Source: Pedobacter sp. MR2016-24 (GTDB taxonomy: Bacteria; Bacteroidota; Bacteroidia; Sphingobacteriales; Sphingobacteriaceae). Taken from it: a stretch of DNA of 64,000 nucleotides. Positions 27,529 to 37,120 of the stretch are shown here, in pieces. The translations under genes were made by a program, and so were the position numbers. The notes beneath the pieces were generated by a model. That model had not been told where the DNA came from. It searched no databases and saw nothing but the letters and a program-made list of their open reading frames with translations. The number at the start of each line of letters is the position of its first letter. Positions within the stretch are counted from its first letter, which is position 1. The stretch is from positions 310,001 through 374,000 of the forward strand of contig NZ_JAPIVO010000008.1 in NCBI RefSeq assembly GCF_026239655.1. Reading direction: 5' to 3'.

Positions 27529-29106
27529 TTAAGGAGTGGACACAATTGTAATTACCGGTAAAAAGCACTTATATCTATCATTTTCAACAGTAGAGACTAA
27601 ATAGTAGTCGCCAAAATGTGCATATACACTCTGTAAATAATTCAAGCCCTGTTTTCCTGAATCTTTAACATCATTACGCAACTGCAAATTATTGGTTACC
27701 ATAATTCCATCTCCTTCACTTTTCATGGTAATATGAAGTGGGCGCGATTTGGAAACCACATTATGCTTCACCGCATTTTCTACCAAAGTTTGTAAACTCA
27801 TAAAAGGAATGTACGCCGCTTTATGCGCTGCTGAAATATCTATAACCAGGGACGCCAGCGACTCACCAAACCTGATTTTCAATAAAAAGAAATATTCACT
27901 GGCAAATCTGATTTCTTTGGACACTTCTTCTAATCCGCCCGGTGATGGATCGAGTACATACCGATACACCCTGGATAGTTTAACGACGAAAGACTTTGCC
28001 ATTTCCGGCTGTTCCTCTATCAGTCCGTTTAATGAACTTAAAGAGTTGAACAGAAAATGGGGATTCACCTTTTCTTTCAGTTTATCCAGCTGCAGCAGCG
28101 CATTCTCTTTCTGCTTCCGCTCGGCAGTCAGCTCCGCCTCCTGCCTCATCATAAATTCTTTCTGCCATTTGGCCTGCGACCAGCCAATGAGTCCCAGTAT
28201 AATCAATGCAGTACTCACAAACATAATGAGCACATACTTTTCGATGGCTTTTACATCTTCATCGATCACAAAAACAGGTGTATCTACGACCATCGTCCAG
28301 TTCATTTTACCAATATTCAAAGGGGTGTAAAACCTGACCACCGGAACCTGTAAATAAGAAGAGTTGACAATCTCATAACTGCTCACACTATCTGACAAGA
28401 TGGTTTCCCCTTTCATTTTTTCCCTCACGGGAACTTTCTGACCGATCAGCTGCTCATCCTGATTAGTGATATACAATCTGTTTGCATCCACTATAAATGC
28501 AGAAGCCCGCCCGGTGCTGTCCACACTCCATAAATAATGCTGTAATTCATTGAAGTTGATATCCAGGCCGAAAATGAGAATTGATGAATCCGTCAGTTGA
28601 TGTCTTGCAGCCAGCAGACAATGGAGGGAATCATTCACACTGATCAGTGTGCTGCTGCTCACAGCGGTATCTGTTCTGTTTAATTGTGTACGGATCCAAT
28701 TTTGCTGGTAAACAAGTCCTGCGCCCTTAAGATATTTATCTTTTTGCTTTGTGATGGTATGGTAAACCGTATCACGACCTTTTACCATGGCATACCAGCC
28801 GTGATGCACTTTTGAATGGCTCAGTAACAGGGAATTAAAGAGAGGTTCTGCTTTAAAAAAGTCAGACTCTGTTTTTAACAAGGGAATGATGACTTCGGCA
28901 TTGCCTAAGCCTTTGATGAAACTATCGAATTCATTGCGGATGACGTTTGATTTCAGCTGATAGATCTTCGTAGCCATATCCAGACTGATCCTTTGTGTGC
29001 GTTCATTGAACTTACTTTTCATGAATAAGCCCATGCCGGTAAAACACAAAAAAATAAAAAAGCCGATAGCAATAAAATATTTGGAGTTATATACCGCAGG
29101 TTTCAT
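27529..29106 (-). CDS. LytS-type sensor histidine kinase with extracytoplasmic sensor domain
   Basis: Inner-membrane kinase, 525 residues. Membrane segment one at about 11-30, a periplasmic Cache-like sensor domain (about 31-280), membrane segment two (about 285-305), a short coiled coil (TAERKQKENALLQLDKLKEK), a His_kinase domain with His350 in VNPHFLFNSLSSLNG, and an HATPase with LVENAVKHN and a degenerate C-terminal G box (DSGKQGLNYL). It is the first gene of the protease/SusCD block, and LytTR regulator 19214-19966 is its likely partner. It follows an aldo/keto reductase gene after 31 bp, so read-through from there is possible. Confidence 0.92.
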   Translation of the reverse strand: MKPAVYNSKYFIAIGFFIFLCFTGMGLFMKSKFNERTQRISLDMATKIYQLKSNVIRNEFDSFIKGLGNAEVIIPLLKTESDFFKAEPLFNSLLLSHSKVHHGWYAMVKGRDTVYHTITKQKDKYLKGAGLVYQQNWIRTQLNRTDTAVSSSTLISVNDSLHCLLAARHQLTDSSILIFGLDINFNELQHYLWSVDSTGRASAFIVDANRLYITNQDEQLIGQKVPVREKMKGETILSDSVSSYEIVNSSYLQVPVVRFYTPLNIGKMNWTMVVDTPVFVIDEDVKAIEKYVLIMFVSTALIILGLIGWSQAKWQKEFMMRQEAELTAERKQKENALLQLDKLKEKVNPHFLFNSLSSLNGLIEEQPEMAKSFVVKLSRVYRYVLDPSPGGLEEVSKEIRFASEYFFLLKIRFGESLASLVIDISAAHKAAYIPFMSLQTLVENAVKHNVVSKSRPLHITMKSEGDGIMVTNNLQLRNDVKDSGKQGLNYLQSVYAHFGDYYLVSTVENDRYKCFLPVITIVSTP

Positions 29107-29137
29107 ACCTGCAAATATATAAGCTCCAAACTATACA

Positions 29138-30124
29138 CTAGTTTTTATCGACAAACTTATTGTTCGACTCATTGTAACGTGCGCCTGTATTTGGATATTT
29201 TTTAAGGATATCTTCCAGCAATTGCAGATCAGCAGAACTAAGTACCACGTCAACCGCACCAGCATTATCGATCAGGTAGTTCCTGCGTTTAGTACCGGGA
29301 ATAGGAATGATATTTTCTCCCTGTGCCAGCACCCAGGCGATAGCCAACTGTGCAGGTGTACATTGTTTATGCGTAGCAAGATTAGCAAATTCAGCTGTCA
29401 GACTTCTATTGTTATCAGCGTATTCGGCTTGATAACGAGGCAGTGTTTTCCTGAAATCGTTATCAGCCAATTCCTCCACATTTAACATATTGGTTACTAA
29501 TCCCCTCGCCAGCGGACTAAAAGGAATAAAAGAAATTCCCAGTTCCTTACATACCGGCAAAATTTCACTTTCCACTTCCCTCGTCAGCAATGAATACTCA
29601 CTTTGCAGCGCGCTGATCGGATGTACTGCATTTGCTCTTCGGATTGAATTTGCTGAAGCTTCAGAAAGACCAAGGTAACGCACTTTACCTTCTTTCACCA
29701 GATCTGCCATCGCGCCAACCATCTCCTCCACCGGCACATTCGGATCGATACGGTGTGCATAATACAGATCTATTACATCTGTCTGCAATCGCTTCAGACT
29801 TTTTTCGACCGCAGTTTTAAGATAGGCGGGCGACCCGTCAAAGGAGCTGATCTTTTTATCGGCATCTGCATGGAAGCCAAATTTAGTAGCAATAAAGATC
29901 TTCTGGCGGTTCGGTTTGAGCACTTTTGCCACCAGTTCCTCATTAGCACCGTTGGCGTATACATCTGCCGTATCCCAGAAATTAATTCCCAGTTCGATTG
30001 CTTTTTCAAGGGTGGCAACAGATTCCACATCATCAGGTTCACCATAAGCATGGCTCATCCCCATACATCCCAAACCTACAGCCGATAATTCTACGTCTGT
30101 TTTTCCTAACTTTCTATATTTCAT
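29138..30124 (-). CDS. aldo/keto reductase
   Basis: Cytosolic NADPH-dependent carbonyl reductase, 328 residues from the ATG at 30124 (MKYRKLGKTDVELSAVGLGC). A longer frame to 30154 adds ten residues before this typical AKR N-terminus and is unlikely. The catalytic tetrad is visible: Asp51 and Tyr56 in FWDTADVYANG, Lys81 in IATKFGF, His124 in YYAHRID. The C-terminal IIPIPGTKRRNYL motif binds the cofactor phosphate. Substrate unknown. Divergent from the lysine-rich small gene. Confidence 0.93.
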   Translation of the reverse strand: MKYRKLGKTDVELSAVGLGCMGMSHAYGEPDDVESVATLEKAIELGINFWDTADVYANGANEELVAKVLKPNRQKIFIATKFGFHADADKKISSFDGSPAYLKTAVEKSLKRLQTDVIDLYYAHRIDPNVPVEEMVGAMADLVKEGKVRYLGLSEASANSIRRANAVHPISALQSEYSLLTREVESEILPVCKELGISFIPFSPLARGLVTNMLNVEELADNDFRKTLPRYQAEYADNNRSLTAEFANLATHKQCTPAQLAIAWVLAQGENIIPIPGTKRRNYLIDNAGAVDVVLSSADLQLLEDILKKYPNTGARYNESNNKFVDKN

Positions 30125-30265
30125 CCTGTCTTCATCTATATGATATACGTGCAATAAAAGAGAACGTAATTCTTTTTAAACAACCACGCCACAGCTTTGT
30201 TCCTGTATGTGCAATTATTTAATTCCTGTGTCTGATCAGGAACAGGAAATCTCACGAAACTTATT

Positions 30266-30484
30266 ATGCCAAAGAAGACAAAAAAGACCACTTCCAAAAA
30301 GACATCAACAAAGAAAAAAGGAAGCAAGAAAAAAGGGACTAAGAAAAAGAATAAGCTCGGTGTCAAAAACTCTTTAGTCAACAACATCAACGCCCGCAAG
30401 AAAAAAGGCATAGGTCGCGCTAAAAGCAAAAAAACAGTGAGTAAGAAATCTTATAAAAAGATGAAAAAGAAATGGAAAGATTAA
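30266..30484 (+). CDS. lysine-rich small basic protein, histone H1-like composition
   Basis: 72 residues, 31 of them lysine, with Lys-Lys and Lys-Lys-Lys blocks separated by Thr, Ser and Gly (TSKKTSTKKKGSKKKGTKKK). No hydrophobic core except GVKNSLVNNINA in the middle. Composition suggests nucleic-acid binding, like bacterial H1/Hc1-type proteins, but no family can be assigned. ATG at 30266. It has its own intergenic upstream region of about 140 bp shared with the divergent aldo/keto reductase. The final codons and stop lie in a perfect 12-bp palindrome. Confidence 0.7.
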   Translation: MPKKTKKTTSKKTSTKKKGSKKKGTKKKNKLGVKNSLVNNINARKKKGIGRAKSKKTVSKKSYKKMKKKWKD

Positions 30485-30502
30485 GTTGGTCTTAATCTTT
30501 CC
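30474..30502. terminator. bidirectional terminator overlapping a stop codon
   Basis: GGAAAGATTAAG (30474-30485) and CTTAATCTTTCC (30491-30502) form a perfect 12-bp stem with a 5-base loop between convergent genes. The left arm includes the stop codon of the lysine-rich gene. On the minus strand it is followed by ATTTCTTTTTC, so it can end the SDR-containing operon too. Confidence 0.6.
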
Positions 30503-30508
30503 CGCTAT

Positions 30509-31471
30509 CTATTTCTTACTCAATAACAGCAGACCAAATGCGGCTATAATCCCTAATCCTCCGGCAATATATTTGCGGTGTGCTTTAGGTTTTCCGGGTA
30601 ATCCCCAGCCACCATGCACAGCATTGCCATATTTTACAGGATTAAACAGATTACCGTCTGTTCTTGGAATTTCCTCTGCATTTTTGAGGTAGGTGCTGAT
30701 TACTTTCTGTGTGATACCTATAGTAAGTTTAGGCAACAGGGCATAAGAAAGGCGTAACAGAATTGAGGTACTGCCAATCATCATATTTGCCTGCGGGTCT
30801 TCCGCAAGTTTCACGATGCCCATAGCCACTCTCTTCGGATCGTAAACCGGAGGAGCGGGTTTGATTGCTCTTCCCGTATAGTTGGCGGCATGCTGAATTC
30901 CCGGAGTATCCAGAAATGCAGGGAAAGCATCGCAGACATGAATATCAGGGTACTCGCCCATTTCAGCTTTCAGCGCCGCAGAAAAACCGCGAATCCCAAA
31001 CTTACTGGCAGAATAGCCTGCACCATAAGGCACGGGCAGGAAACCTCCTATCGAAATATTATTGATCAGGATTCCTTTTCCCTGCTGTATAAAATAAGGC
31101 ATTACTGCATGTGCGCCATTCATATAGCCTAAAAGATTAGTGCGGATGACCTGCTCATGAACTTCCATGGGCGTTTCTTCAAAGGAGCCGACAGCCAGCA
31201 CACCTGCATTGTTGACCCAAATATCTATTTTCCCGCCAAAGTCCTCTGCCTTAGAGGCCAGGTTGATCATGCCTCCGTAATCAGTCACATCAGTTTCCAC
31301 ACATTTCACCCTGGCTCCTAATTCTTCACATTCCAGGCCCAGCTCCAGCAATGCATCGAGGTTTCTTGCCGCGAGGACGAGTTTTGTTCCATGGATAGCA
31401 AATTCCAACGCGATAGCCCGCCCCGCCCCACTGGAAGCACCTGTAATTACAATTGTTTTGTGATTTAGCAT
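30509..31471 (-). CDS. SDR-family oxidoreductase with C-terminal membrane tail
   Basis: NAD(P)-dependent short-chain dehydrogenase, 320 residues from the ATG at 31471 (MLNHKTIVITGASSGAG). Cofactor loop GASSGAG at 11-17, NNAG at 87-90, catalytic Ser140, Tyr153 and Lys157 (GYSASKFG). Beyond the usual 250 residues it has an extension that ends in a hydrophobic stretch (IAGGLGIIAAFGLLLL) and Lys-Lys, likely a membrane anchor. Substrate unknown. Last gene of the GH2-to-SDR run (58-bp gap after the ABC transporter). Confidence 0.9.
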   Translation of the reverse strand: MLNHKTIVITGASSGAGRAIALEFAIHGTKLVLAARNLDALLELGLECEELGARVKCVETDVTDYGGMINLASKAEDFGGKIDIWVNNAGVLAVGSFEETPMEVHEQVIRTNLLGYMNGAHAVMPYFIQQGKGILINNISIGGFLPVPYGAGYSASKFGIRGFSAALKAEMGEYPDIHVCDAFPAFLDTPGIQHAANYTGRAIKPAPPVYDPKRVAMGIVKLAEDPQANMMIGSTSILLRLSYALLPKLTIGITQKVISTYLKNAEEIPRTDGNLFNPVKYGNAVHGGWGLPGKPKAHRKYIAGGLGIIAAFGLLLLSKK

Positions 31472-31529
31472 AATGATGGTTTTGTAAAAATAACCGCTCA
31501 TCAGCATTAATGTTTTTGTTTATTGAAAT

Positions 31530-33371
31530 CTAACGGTAGCCCATCGCCTGTAAATCGAATAATTCTGCATAGCGGCCCGACTTTTTAAGGAGCTCCTCAT
31601 GGCTGCCTATTTCAATTAATTCACCCTTATCCAGCACCAGGATCCGGTCGGCCATTCTTACAGTGGAAAAACGGTGTGAAATCAGTACTGCCGATTTCCC
31701 CTTAGTGAGTTCTGCGAAGCGCTGGAATACTTCATATTCCGCTCTGGCATCCAATGCTGCCGTTGGTTCATCAAGGATCAGGAGCTGTGCATCTTTCATA
31801 TAAGCCCTTGCCAATGCTACTTTTTGCCATTCACCGCCAGAAAGTTCAACGCCATCAGCAAAACGTTTACCCAGCATCTGGTCATAATGATGAGGTAGCT
31901 TTTCTGCAAGTACATCAGCAAGACTTTGCCGGGCTGAGGTGATGATCAGTTCCCGGTTTTCTTTTTCACTGATATTGCCGACAGCAATATTCTGTGCAAA
32001 GGTCATCTGATAACGCAGATAGTCCTGAAAAATAATGCCTACATGAAGACGTAATGCATCAAGGTCATACTCTTTAAGGTCTATCCCATCCAAAAGAATC
32101 CTTCCCTCGGTCGGGTCATACAACCTCGACAGTAATTTAACCAGTGTGGTTTTGCCGGATCCGTTTTCACCCACCAGTGCCAGTTTTTCTCCGGGATGTA
32201 AAGTAAAGTTGAGGTGTCGGTTTGCCCAGCGGGTAGAATTCGCATACTGAAAACCTACATTTTCAAAAGTGAAACCCTGCCGGATAAATTTGGGGAATGG
32301 TTTGGGATGTAGCGCTGCCTTAATTTTGGGCCTGATTTCAAAAAACTCGAAGAAATCGCTCAGGTAAATTGCGCCCTGAGATACTGCCGTAAAGCGGGTC
32401 AGCACCCCTTCCATAATTGACCTCAATTGCCGGAAAGAACCCGCCAGAAAAGTAAGCTCACCAATAGAGACACTGCCATTAATGGTCCGGAGTATAATGA
32501 TGACATAGGCCATATAATAACCTGTACTGCCCAATAGCGCAAAAAATGTTCCCCATAAGGATCTGGTTACAGACAGCTTTTTATTTTCATCATAAAAGCG
32601 ATCCGAGAGCAGGCGAAAACGTTCGACGATGAAACCAGACAGGTTAAACATTTTCACTTCTTTCGCCGTTTCATCACTGGCACCTAAAAAGCGGAAATAG
32701 TCGAGTTCCCGCTGTTCTGGCGTCCTGCGCCGTGCAAGGGAGTAACTTTGATTGTTGAAATAAGATTCGCCCAGAAAAGCAGGGATAATGGCGACTAACA
32801 ACAGGAGGATCAGCCAGGGATTGAATGCCATTAAACCAACAGCAAGAAAACCTATGGTAATCAGGTCCTGTACCTGACTCATTACCTGCGACAGTAAAAC
32901 GGTCCGACCGGCAGTTTGCTGTCTTGCACGTTCCAGTTTATCATAAAAGACTGCATCTTCGAACTGGTCCAGATCCAGCGTACCGGCATGTTCCATAATT
33001 CTTACTGAAGTATGGTTAGCAAACAGGTTGCCCAGCAGACTATCCATTAAGGTAATAGCCCTTGATAATCCGTCAGAACTGATGGCAAGTACAAATTCGA
33101 GTGCAATCAGTTCCCATAACAGGTCATGGTTGTGGTGTCCGGGATCCCGGCTCAGCAGTACTACCTGGTCAATGATCAGTTTTCCTACATATAAAATAGC
33201 GAGTGGCATTATAGATTTTGCCACCCGCAGTATTCCATTGGCAACAGTCATTTTCGGGCTGGTCTGCCAGATGAGCTTAAAAAACTCAGGCAGATTTTTC
33301 AGGGCCTCTATCCTGTCACGGAAAGTTAAAGAAGTAATTTTAGGATTTTGGTTCAGCGGCTTTCTTACCAT
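31530..33371 (-). CDS. ABC exporter half-transporter (membrane domain fused to ATPase)
   Basis: Inner-membrane type I exporter subunit, 613 residues from the ATG at 33371. The N-terminal about 330 residues hold some six membrane segments. The ATPase has Walker A GENGSGKTTLVKLL, signature LSGGEWQKVALARA, Walker B LLILDEPTAALD and H-loop SHRFSTV, all intact. It probably works as a homodimer exporting a lipid, drug or peptide. It lies between an aldose epimerase gene (50 bp) and an SDR gene in the same direction. Whether it is functionally tied to the glycan genes is open. Confidence 0.92.
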   Translation of the reverse strand: MVRKPLNQNPKITSLTFRDRIEALKNLPEFFKLIWQTSPKMTVANGILRVAKSIMPLAILYVGKLIIDQVVLLSRDPGHHNHDLLWELIALEFVLAISSDGLSRAITLMDSLLGNLFANHTSVRIMEHAGTLDLDQFEDAVFYDKLERARQQTAGRTVLLSQVMSQVQDLITIGFLAVGLMAFNPWLILLLLVAIIPAFLGESYFNNQSYSLARRRTPEQRELDYFRFLGASDETAKEVKMFNLSGFIVERFRLLSDRFYDENKKLSVTRSLWGTFFALLGSTGYYMAYVIIILRTINGSVSIGELTFLAGSFRQLRSIMEGVLTRFTAVSQGAIYLSDFFEFFEIRPKIKAALHPKPFPKFIRQGFTFENVGFQYANSTRWANRHLNFTLHPGEKLALVGENGSGKTTLVKLLSRLYDPTEGRILLDGIDLKEYDLDALRLHVGIIFQDYLRYQMTFAQNIAVGNISEKENRELIITSARQSLADVLAEKLPHHYDQMLGKRFADGVELSGGEWQKVALARAYMKDAQLLILDEPTAALDARAEYEVFQRFAELTKGKSAVLISHRFSTVRMADRILVLDKGELIEIGSHEELLKKSGRYAELFDLQAMGYR

Positions 33372-33421
33372 ATGTCGAAAGCAGCAATATAACAAATATC
33401 CTACCGCTGTCTCTCCCGCGA

Positions 33422-34588
33422 TTATTTATTTACACTAAACTGGTATAAAGATTTTGTAGAATACGTCTGTCCCGGTTTGAGTACTATCGGTGCAAAAGAA
33501 GGCTGGTTAGGTGCATCAGGAAAATGCTGTGTCTCCATCGCAAAAGCTGTACGGAAATCGTCCTTAGCCCCACCTTTCAACGTATTCTTACTTTGCATAA
33601 AGTTACCGCTGTAAAACTGCAGTCCGGGTTCTTCGGTATAAACTGACATTATAATTCCACTTTTATCTCCTTTTACGGTAGCTACAGGAGTGGTAGCAAC
33701 ATGTTTATTTAGAGCGAAGTTATGGTCATAACCCTTACCATTAATCAGTTGCGGATCTTTAACCTCAATTCTGGCTCCAATTGAAGTTGTCTTTTTGAAG
33801 TCGAACGGCGTACCGGAAACACCTGCAATTTTACCCGTAGGGATCAAAGTAGAATCAACCGGGGTATACCCATCTGCATTGATCTTTACCAGGTGATTCA
33901 GGATCGTACCACTTCCTGCACCATTTAAATTCAGGAAAGCGTGGTTGGTCAGGTTAACCACCGTAGTTTTATCTGTAGTAGCTTCATAGCTGATGGACAA
34001 ACCATTTTCGGCAGTCAGCCCATAAGTAACTTTAACCTTCAGGTTTCCCGGAAAACCTTCTTCCATATCTTTTGATAAGTACGTAAGTTCCAGCGTAGAA
34101 TCATTGAGCTGTTTAGCATCCCATACCACATCCTGAAAACCTTTTTTACCCCCATGTAAGGTATTCTGACCATTATTGGTAAAAATGCTATAGTCTTTAC
34201 CCTCCAGCTTAAACTTCCCCTTCGCTATCCTGTTACCTACGCGACCAATGGTGGCGCCAAAATAGGGCTCGGTAGAGTTTTTAAAACCATCTACACTGTC
34301 AAAACCCACAATTACATCTGTCTGTTTCCCAGTAGAATCCGGCACTAAAAGGCTTACCAGACGACCACCATAATTAGTGATCGCAGCTTCCATTCCTTTT
34401 TTATTTTTCAATACGTACAAGCTGGTTTGTTTACCATCGATTGTTTTTTCAAAGGCACCTTTTTCGGCAACTCCAGCCTGCTTAACAGTAGCGGTTCCTT
34501 CGGCAGTATTTTTTTTACCAGAGGGATTACAGGCGGCCAGTAAAATTAGTGAGCCTGCAGTGAGACTCAGAAGATTGATTCGTTTCAT
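33422..34588 (-). CDS. galM: aldose 1-epimerase (galactose mutarotase), predicted lipoprotein
   Basis: Interconverts alpha and beta anomers of galactose or glucose. The 388 residues begin with a lipoprotein signal, lipobox LLAAC (Cys20), so it is periplasmic and membrane-anchored. Family motifs: TNYGGRLVSLLVPD, GATIGRVGNRIAKGKF, the catalytic His in NLTNHAFLNL and the catalytic Glu in AMETQHFPDAPN. Fits downstream of the GH2 enzyme, where released beta-sugars would be converted for uptake. Gaps of 60 bp (upstream) and 50 bp (downstream). Confidence 0.93.
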   Translation of the reverse strand: MKRINLLSLTAGSLILLAACNPSGKKNTAEGTATVKQAGVAEKGAFEKTIDGKQTSLYVLKNKKGMEAAITNYGGRLVSLLVPDSTGKQTDVIVGFDSVDGFKNSTEPYFGATIGRVGNRIAKGKFKLEGKDYSIFTNNGQNTLHGGKKGFQDVVWDAKQLNDSTLELTYLSKDMEEGFPGNLKVKVTYGLTAENGLSISYEATTDKTTVVNLTNHAFLNLNGAGSGTILNHLVKINADGYTPVDSTLIPTGKIAGVSGTPFDFKKTTSIGARIEVKDPQLINGKGYDHNFALNKHVATTPVATVKGDKSGIIMSVYTEEPGLQFYSGNFMQSKNTLKGGAKDDFRTAFAMETQHFPDAPNQPSFAPIVLKPGQTYSTKSLYQFSVNK

Positions 34589-34648
34589 CGTTTTTAGTTT
34601 ATGTGGATTACTTCCTCATGTATGGGTTAACAGGATAACAGCAGAAGA

Positions 34649-37096
34649 TTATCGATGGTTCAGTTTATTATCTAATAATTTAATAGCATATCCTGCAACC
34701 ACACTACGCGCCTGGAAACCTACTTGTTTACCATCAGTAGTTTCGTGCCAGTCGCCCAGCGGAACACGTGTAGGGGTTTCCAAAGCGTATTTATAAATAG
34801 GATCCACAAACTTATTAAAATCAGCCTCATTATCCGCTAAAGTGGCCGTCCACATGATCCAGTCAGATTTAGTATAGGTACGGCGACTATCCAAAGGCAA
34901 TCCAAAAGCGTTTTGCTTCTTTAAATAGAAGTCGATTTCCTTTTTGTACACTTCCTTAGGGAAAATGCCCAGTTTTAATACTTTGTCCCATACCAGATTA
35001 TATTTCTGGCTCCAGGTATCTTGATTATCGAACGTTAATGCATAATGATCCCCTGCATCCGCCATCTTCATCCATTTCTGTCCCATATCTTTGGCTATCT
35101 GATGATACTTAACCGCTACATCCTTATAACCCAGCTGATCTGCCAGCATCGCATAACCACCCAGGGCAACAATCGCTTTTACTGATAAGTTGGCGTTACG
35201 TGCAAGGTGACCAGCAAAATCATCCGTACATAATTGCGTAGCAGGATCAAATCCTTCTTTACTTAAATATTCTGCCCATGTAGTTAAGGAAGCCCAGTGT
35301 TTTTTAGCGTAATCCGCGTTACCTTCAGCTTTTGCAATTGCGGCGGTCAGGATTACCATATTGCCCGACTCCTCTACGGGCATGTCCTCACCATAAGTTT
35401 GTCCGTTAGCCAATGGATAAGTCCCCAGATCATGCGCAGGAAAAGGTTTTTTCCATTTGCCGCTTTCGCTGTAATAAAAGATTCCGTTCATCATCCCTTT
35501 TAATAAATCCGGATTATAAACCAGGAATAAAGGCGCCGATGGATAAGTGATATCCACTGTATTGATAGAGCCATTACTAAAGTTTTCTTTAGAAAGGAAG
35601 AGGATTTCTCCTTGCGGACTTTTCACTAATTTATGCGCAGAGATGGACTGGCGGTAAGCCAGATCAGCTAATTTTGCATATTTCTCTCCGCCGGCTTTTA
35701 CATTTTCTGTGTAAAACTTTTTGTTGAAATCGTCACATTTTTGCAATACAGCTGCATACTCATTATTTGCAGCAATCAGTTGTTTATCTATAGTTTGATC
35801 ACCTTTATCATTCCACCAGGGTCTTAAGTTCTGTCCGAAATACTGGATGGAATATAAATCGTCATAACCGATTAAAATATTTTTTGATACCACACCAGTG
35901 CCTACCCCATTGAATGGTACGACAGTTGACAACACCAGCCGTTTTCCATCAGTATTTTTAGTCGCGCTCTTTTTACCCGCAATAAAATCAGCCACTATAT
36001 TTTCTGCCGGACTGATAAACTGTTGGGCATCATATTTTTGCGGAGCTGCAACATATACATAACCCCAGTCGATCCGCAAATCGTCGCCTCTCTTTTTCAG
36101 CAATGGCTGTTCTTTAGTACCTGCTTTCAATACCGATAAACTACCTGTCTGATAATGTTTCGCTGTTACCTCCTGTAAGTTGGTATTTACCGCAAGGTCA
36201 GTCGACGCACCAAAAAAGACTTCGGCATTGTGTTTTTGACCGTCATTTGCTTTCACTTTGAAGGAAACATATGAAACCGGTCTCGACAAAAGGTTCAGAT
36301 CGCTCATTAACAAAGGGGAAGTAAAAGTAACCGCCAGGTTCAGTGCACCGCAATCAAAACTATAACTGGTTTGCGTAGCATTGATATCTACGTTTTTCTG
36401 TTTTGCCATTAAAACCTGCTGTGCTGCAGGTACTGGTTTTTCATAAGCCAGACCGGCATCAATAAATTGTCCGCCTGTATTGTTTTTCACATGAATAGCC
36501 AGGATATTCTGCCCTTTTTTTAACAGTTTACTGTCTACAGGCAGGTAGATGAACTTGCCCACAAAACACTGGCAGTCATAGATTTTCTCTCCGTTAAGAT
36601 ATACTTCTACGTCGTCATCGTGCATAATCTTTAGGTTCAATCCCTTAATAGTGGTCTGCTCCATATTAAATACGCGGCGCTGCCAAAGATCTTTAGTTCT
36701 CCATTGCGTTTTTGCATCTCCGTCGCCAAAAGGTGCGGCACCAGTTTTCCATCCTGCATCAGCAAATCCAGGCTTTTCCCAGCCTTTTGCAGGTGCAGAT
36801 TCTGTGTATTTTACACTGTATTCTTTTTCATCAGCAGCAGCAAGTACTGTTGCAAAACTCTTTTCTTCGCCGCCCATAAAGCGGTACACTTTGCCATCCA
36901 CTTTCAGTAAGCCAGTTAAAGACTGGCTGGCACCTGTCCAATGTTTAGTGGCAGAAGCATTCAGGTTGTCTGTAAAAGACCAGACACTAAAATAAGGGTC
37001 ATGTGTAATTAAGGGGTAGGCAGGAGCCTTCCGATCCTGTGCGGTCGCATTAAAAAATGCTGCCGTGAGTAACATTATTGGGATAAATTTCTTCAT
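34649..37096 (-). CDS. secreted DUF4965/DUF5127/DUF1793 glutaminase-like protein with jelly-roll insert
   Basis: 815 residues with a signal peptide (to about 19, FNATAQ). The body matches the group related to fungal glutaminase A: an N-terminal DUF4964/DUF5127 region (YFSVWSFTDNLN, FGASTDLAVN) and an alpha/alpha C-terminal region (DUF4965/DUF1793: LADLAYRQSISAHKL, GKWKKPFPAHDLGTYP, MPVEESGNMVILTAAIAKA). A beta-sandwich segment at about 100-225 (WKTGAAPFGDGDA, DDDVEVYLNGEKIYD) resembles the sugar-binding jelly-roll of glycosidases and is inserted in the N-terminal region. In Bacteroidota these proteins are common in glycan loci and may not be glutaminases at all. It sits 24 bp after the GH2 gene. 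Confidence 0.82.
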   Translation of the reverse strand: MKKFIPIMLLTAAFFNATAQDRKAPAYPLITHDPYFSVWSFTDNLNASATKHWTGASQSLTGLLKVDGKVYRFMGGEEKSFATVLAAADEKEYSVKYTESAPAKGWEKPGFADAGWKTGAAPFGDGDAKTQWRTKDLWQRRVFNMEQTTIKGLNLKIMHDDDVEVYLNGEKIYDCQCFVGKFIYLPVDSKLLKKGQNILAIHVKNNTGGQFIDAGLAYEKPVPAAQQVLMAKQKNVDINATQTSYSFDCGALNLAVTFTSPLLMSDLNLLSRPVSYVSFKVKANDGQKHNAEVFFGASTDLAVNTNLQEVTAKHYQTGSLSVLKAGTKEQPLLKKRGDDLRIDWGYVYVAAPQKYDAQQFISPAENIVADFIAGKKSATKNTDGKRLVLSTVVPFNGVGTGVVSKNILIGYDDLYSIQYFGQNLRPWWNDKGDQTIDKQLIAANNEYAAVLQKCDDFNKKFYTENVKAGGEKYAKLADLAYRQSISAHKLVKSPQGEILFLSKENFSNGSINTVDITYPSAPLFLVYNPDLLKGMMNGIFYYSESGKWKKPFPAHDLGTYPLANGQTYGEDMPVEESGNMVILTAAIAKAEGNADYAKKHWASLTTWAEYLSKEGFDPATQLCTDDFAGHLARNANLSVKAIVALGGYAMLADQLGYKDVAVKYHQIAKDMGQKWMKMADAGDHYALTFDNQDTWSQKYNLVWDKVLKLGIFPKEVYKKEIDFYLKKQNAFGLPLDSRRTYTKSDWIMWTATLADNEADFNKFVDPIYKYALETPTRVPLGDWHETTDGKQVGFQARSVVAGYAIKLLDNKLNHR

Positions 37097-37120
37097 TTGT
37101 GTGTGTTGGTTTTTGATAAT

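Noticed and set aside
27749..28330. 193-codon plus-strand ORF
   Set aside because: Lies wholly antisense to the LytS-type kinase, whose reading frame shows clear domains; the antisense product is low in complexity and has no motif.
30136..30429. 97-codon minus-strand ORF rich in Phe and Leu
   Set aside because: It is the complement of the lysine-rich gene (AAG/AAA codons read as CTT/TTT) and is not a membrane protein.
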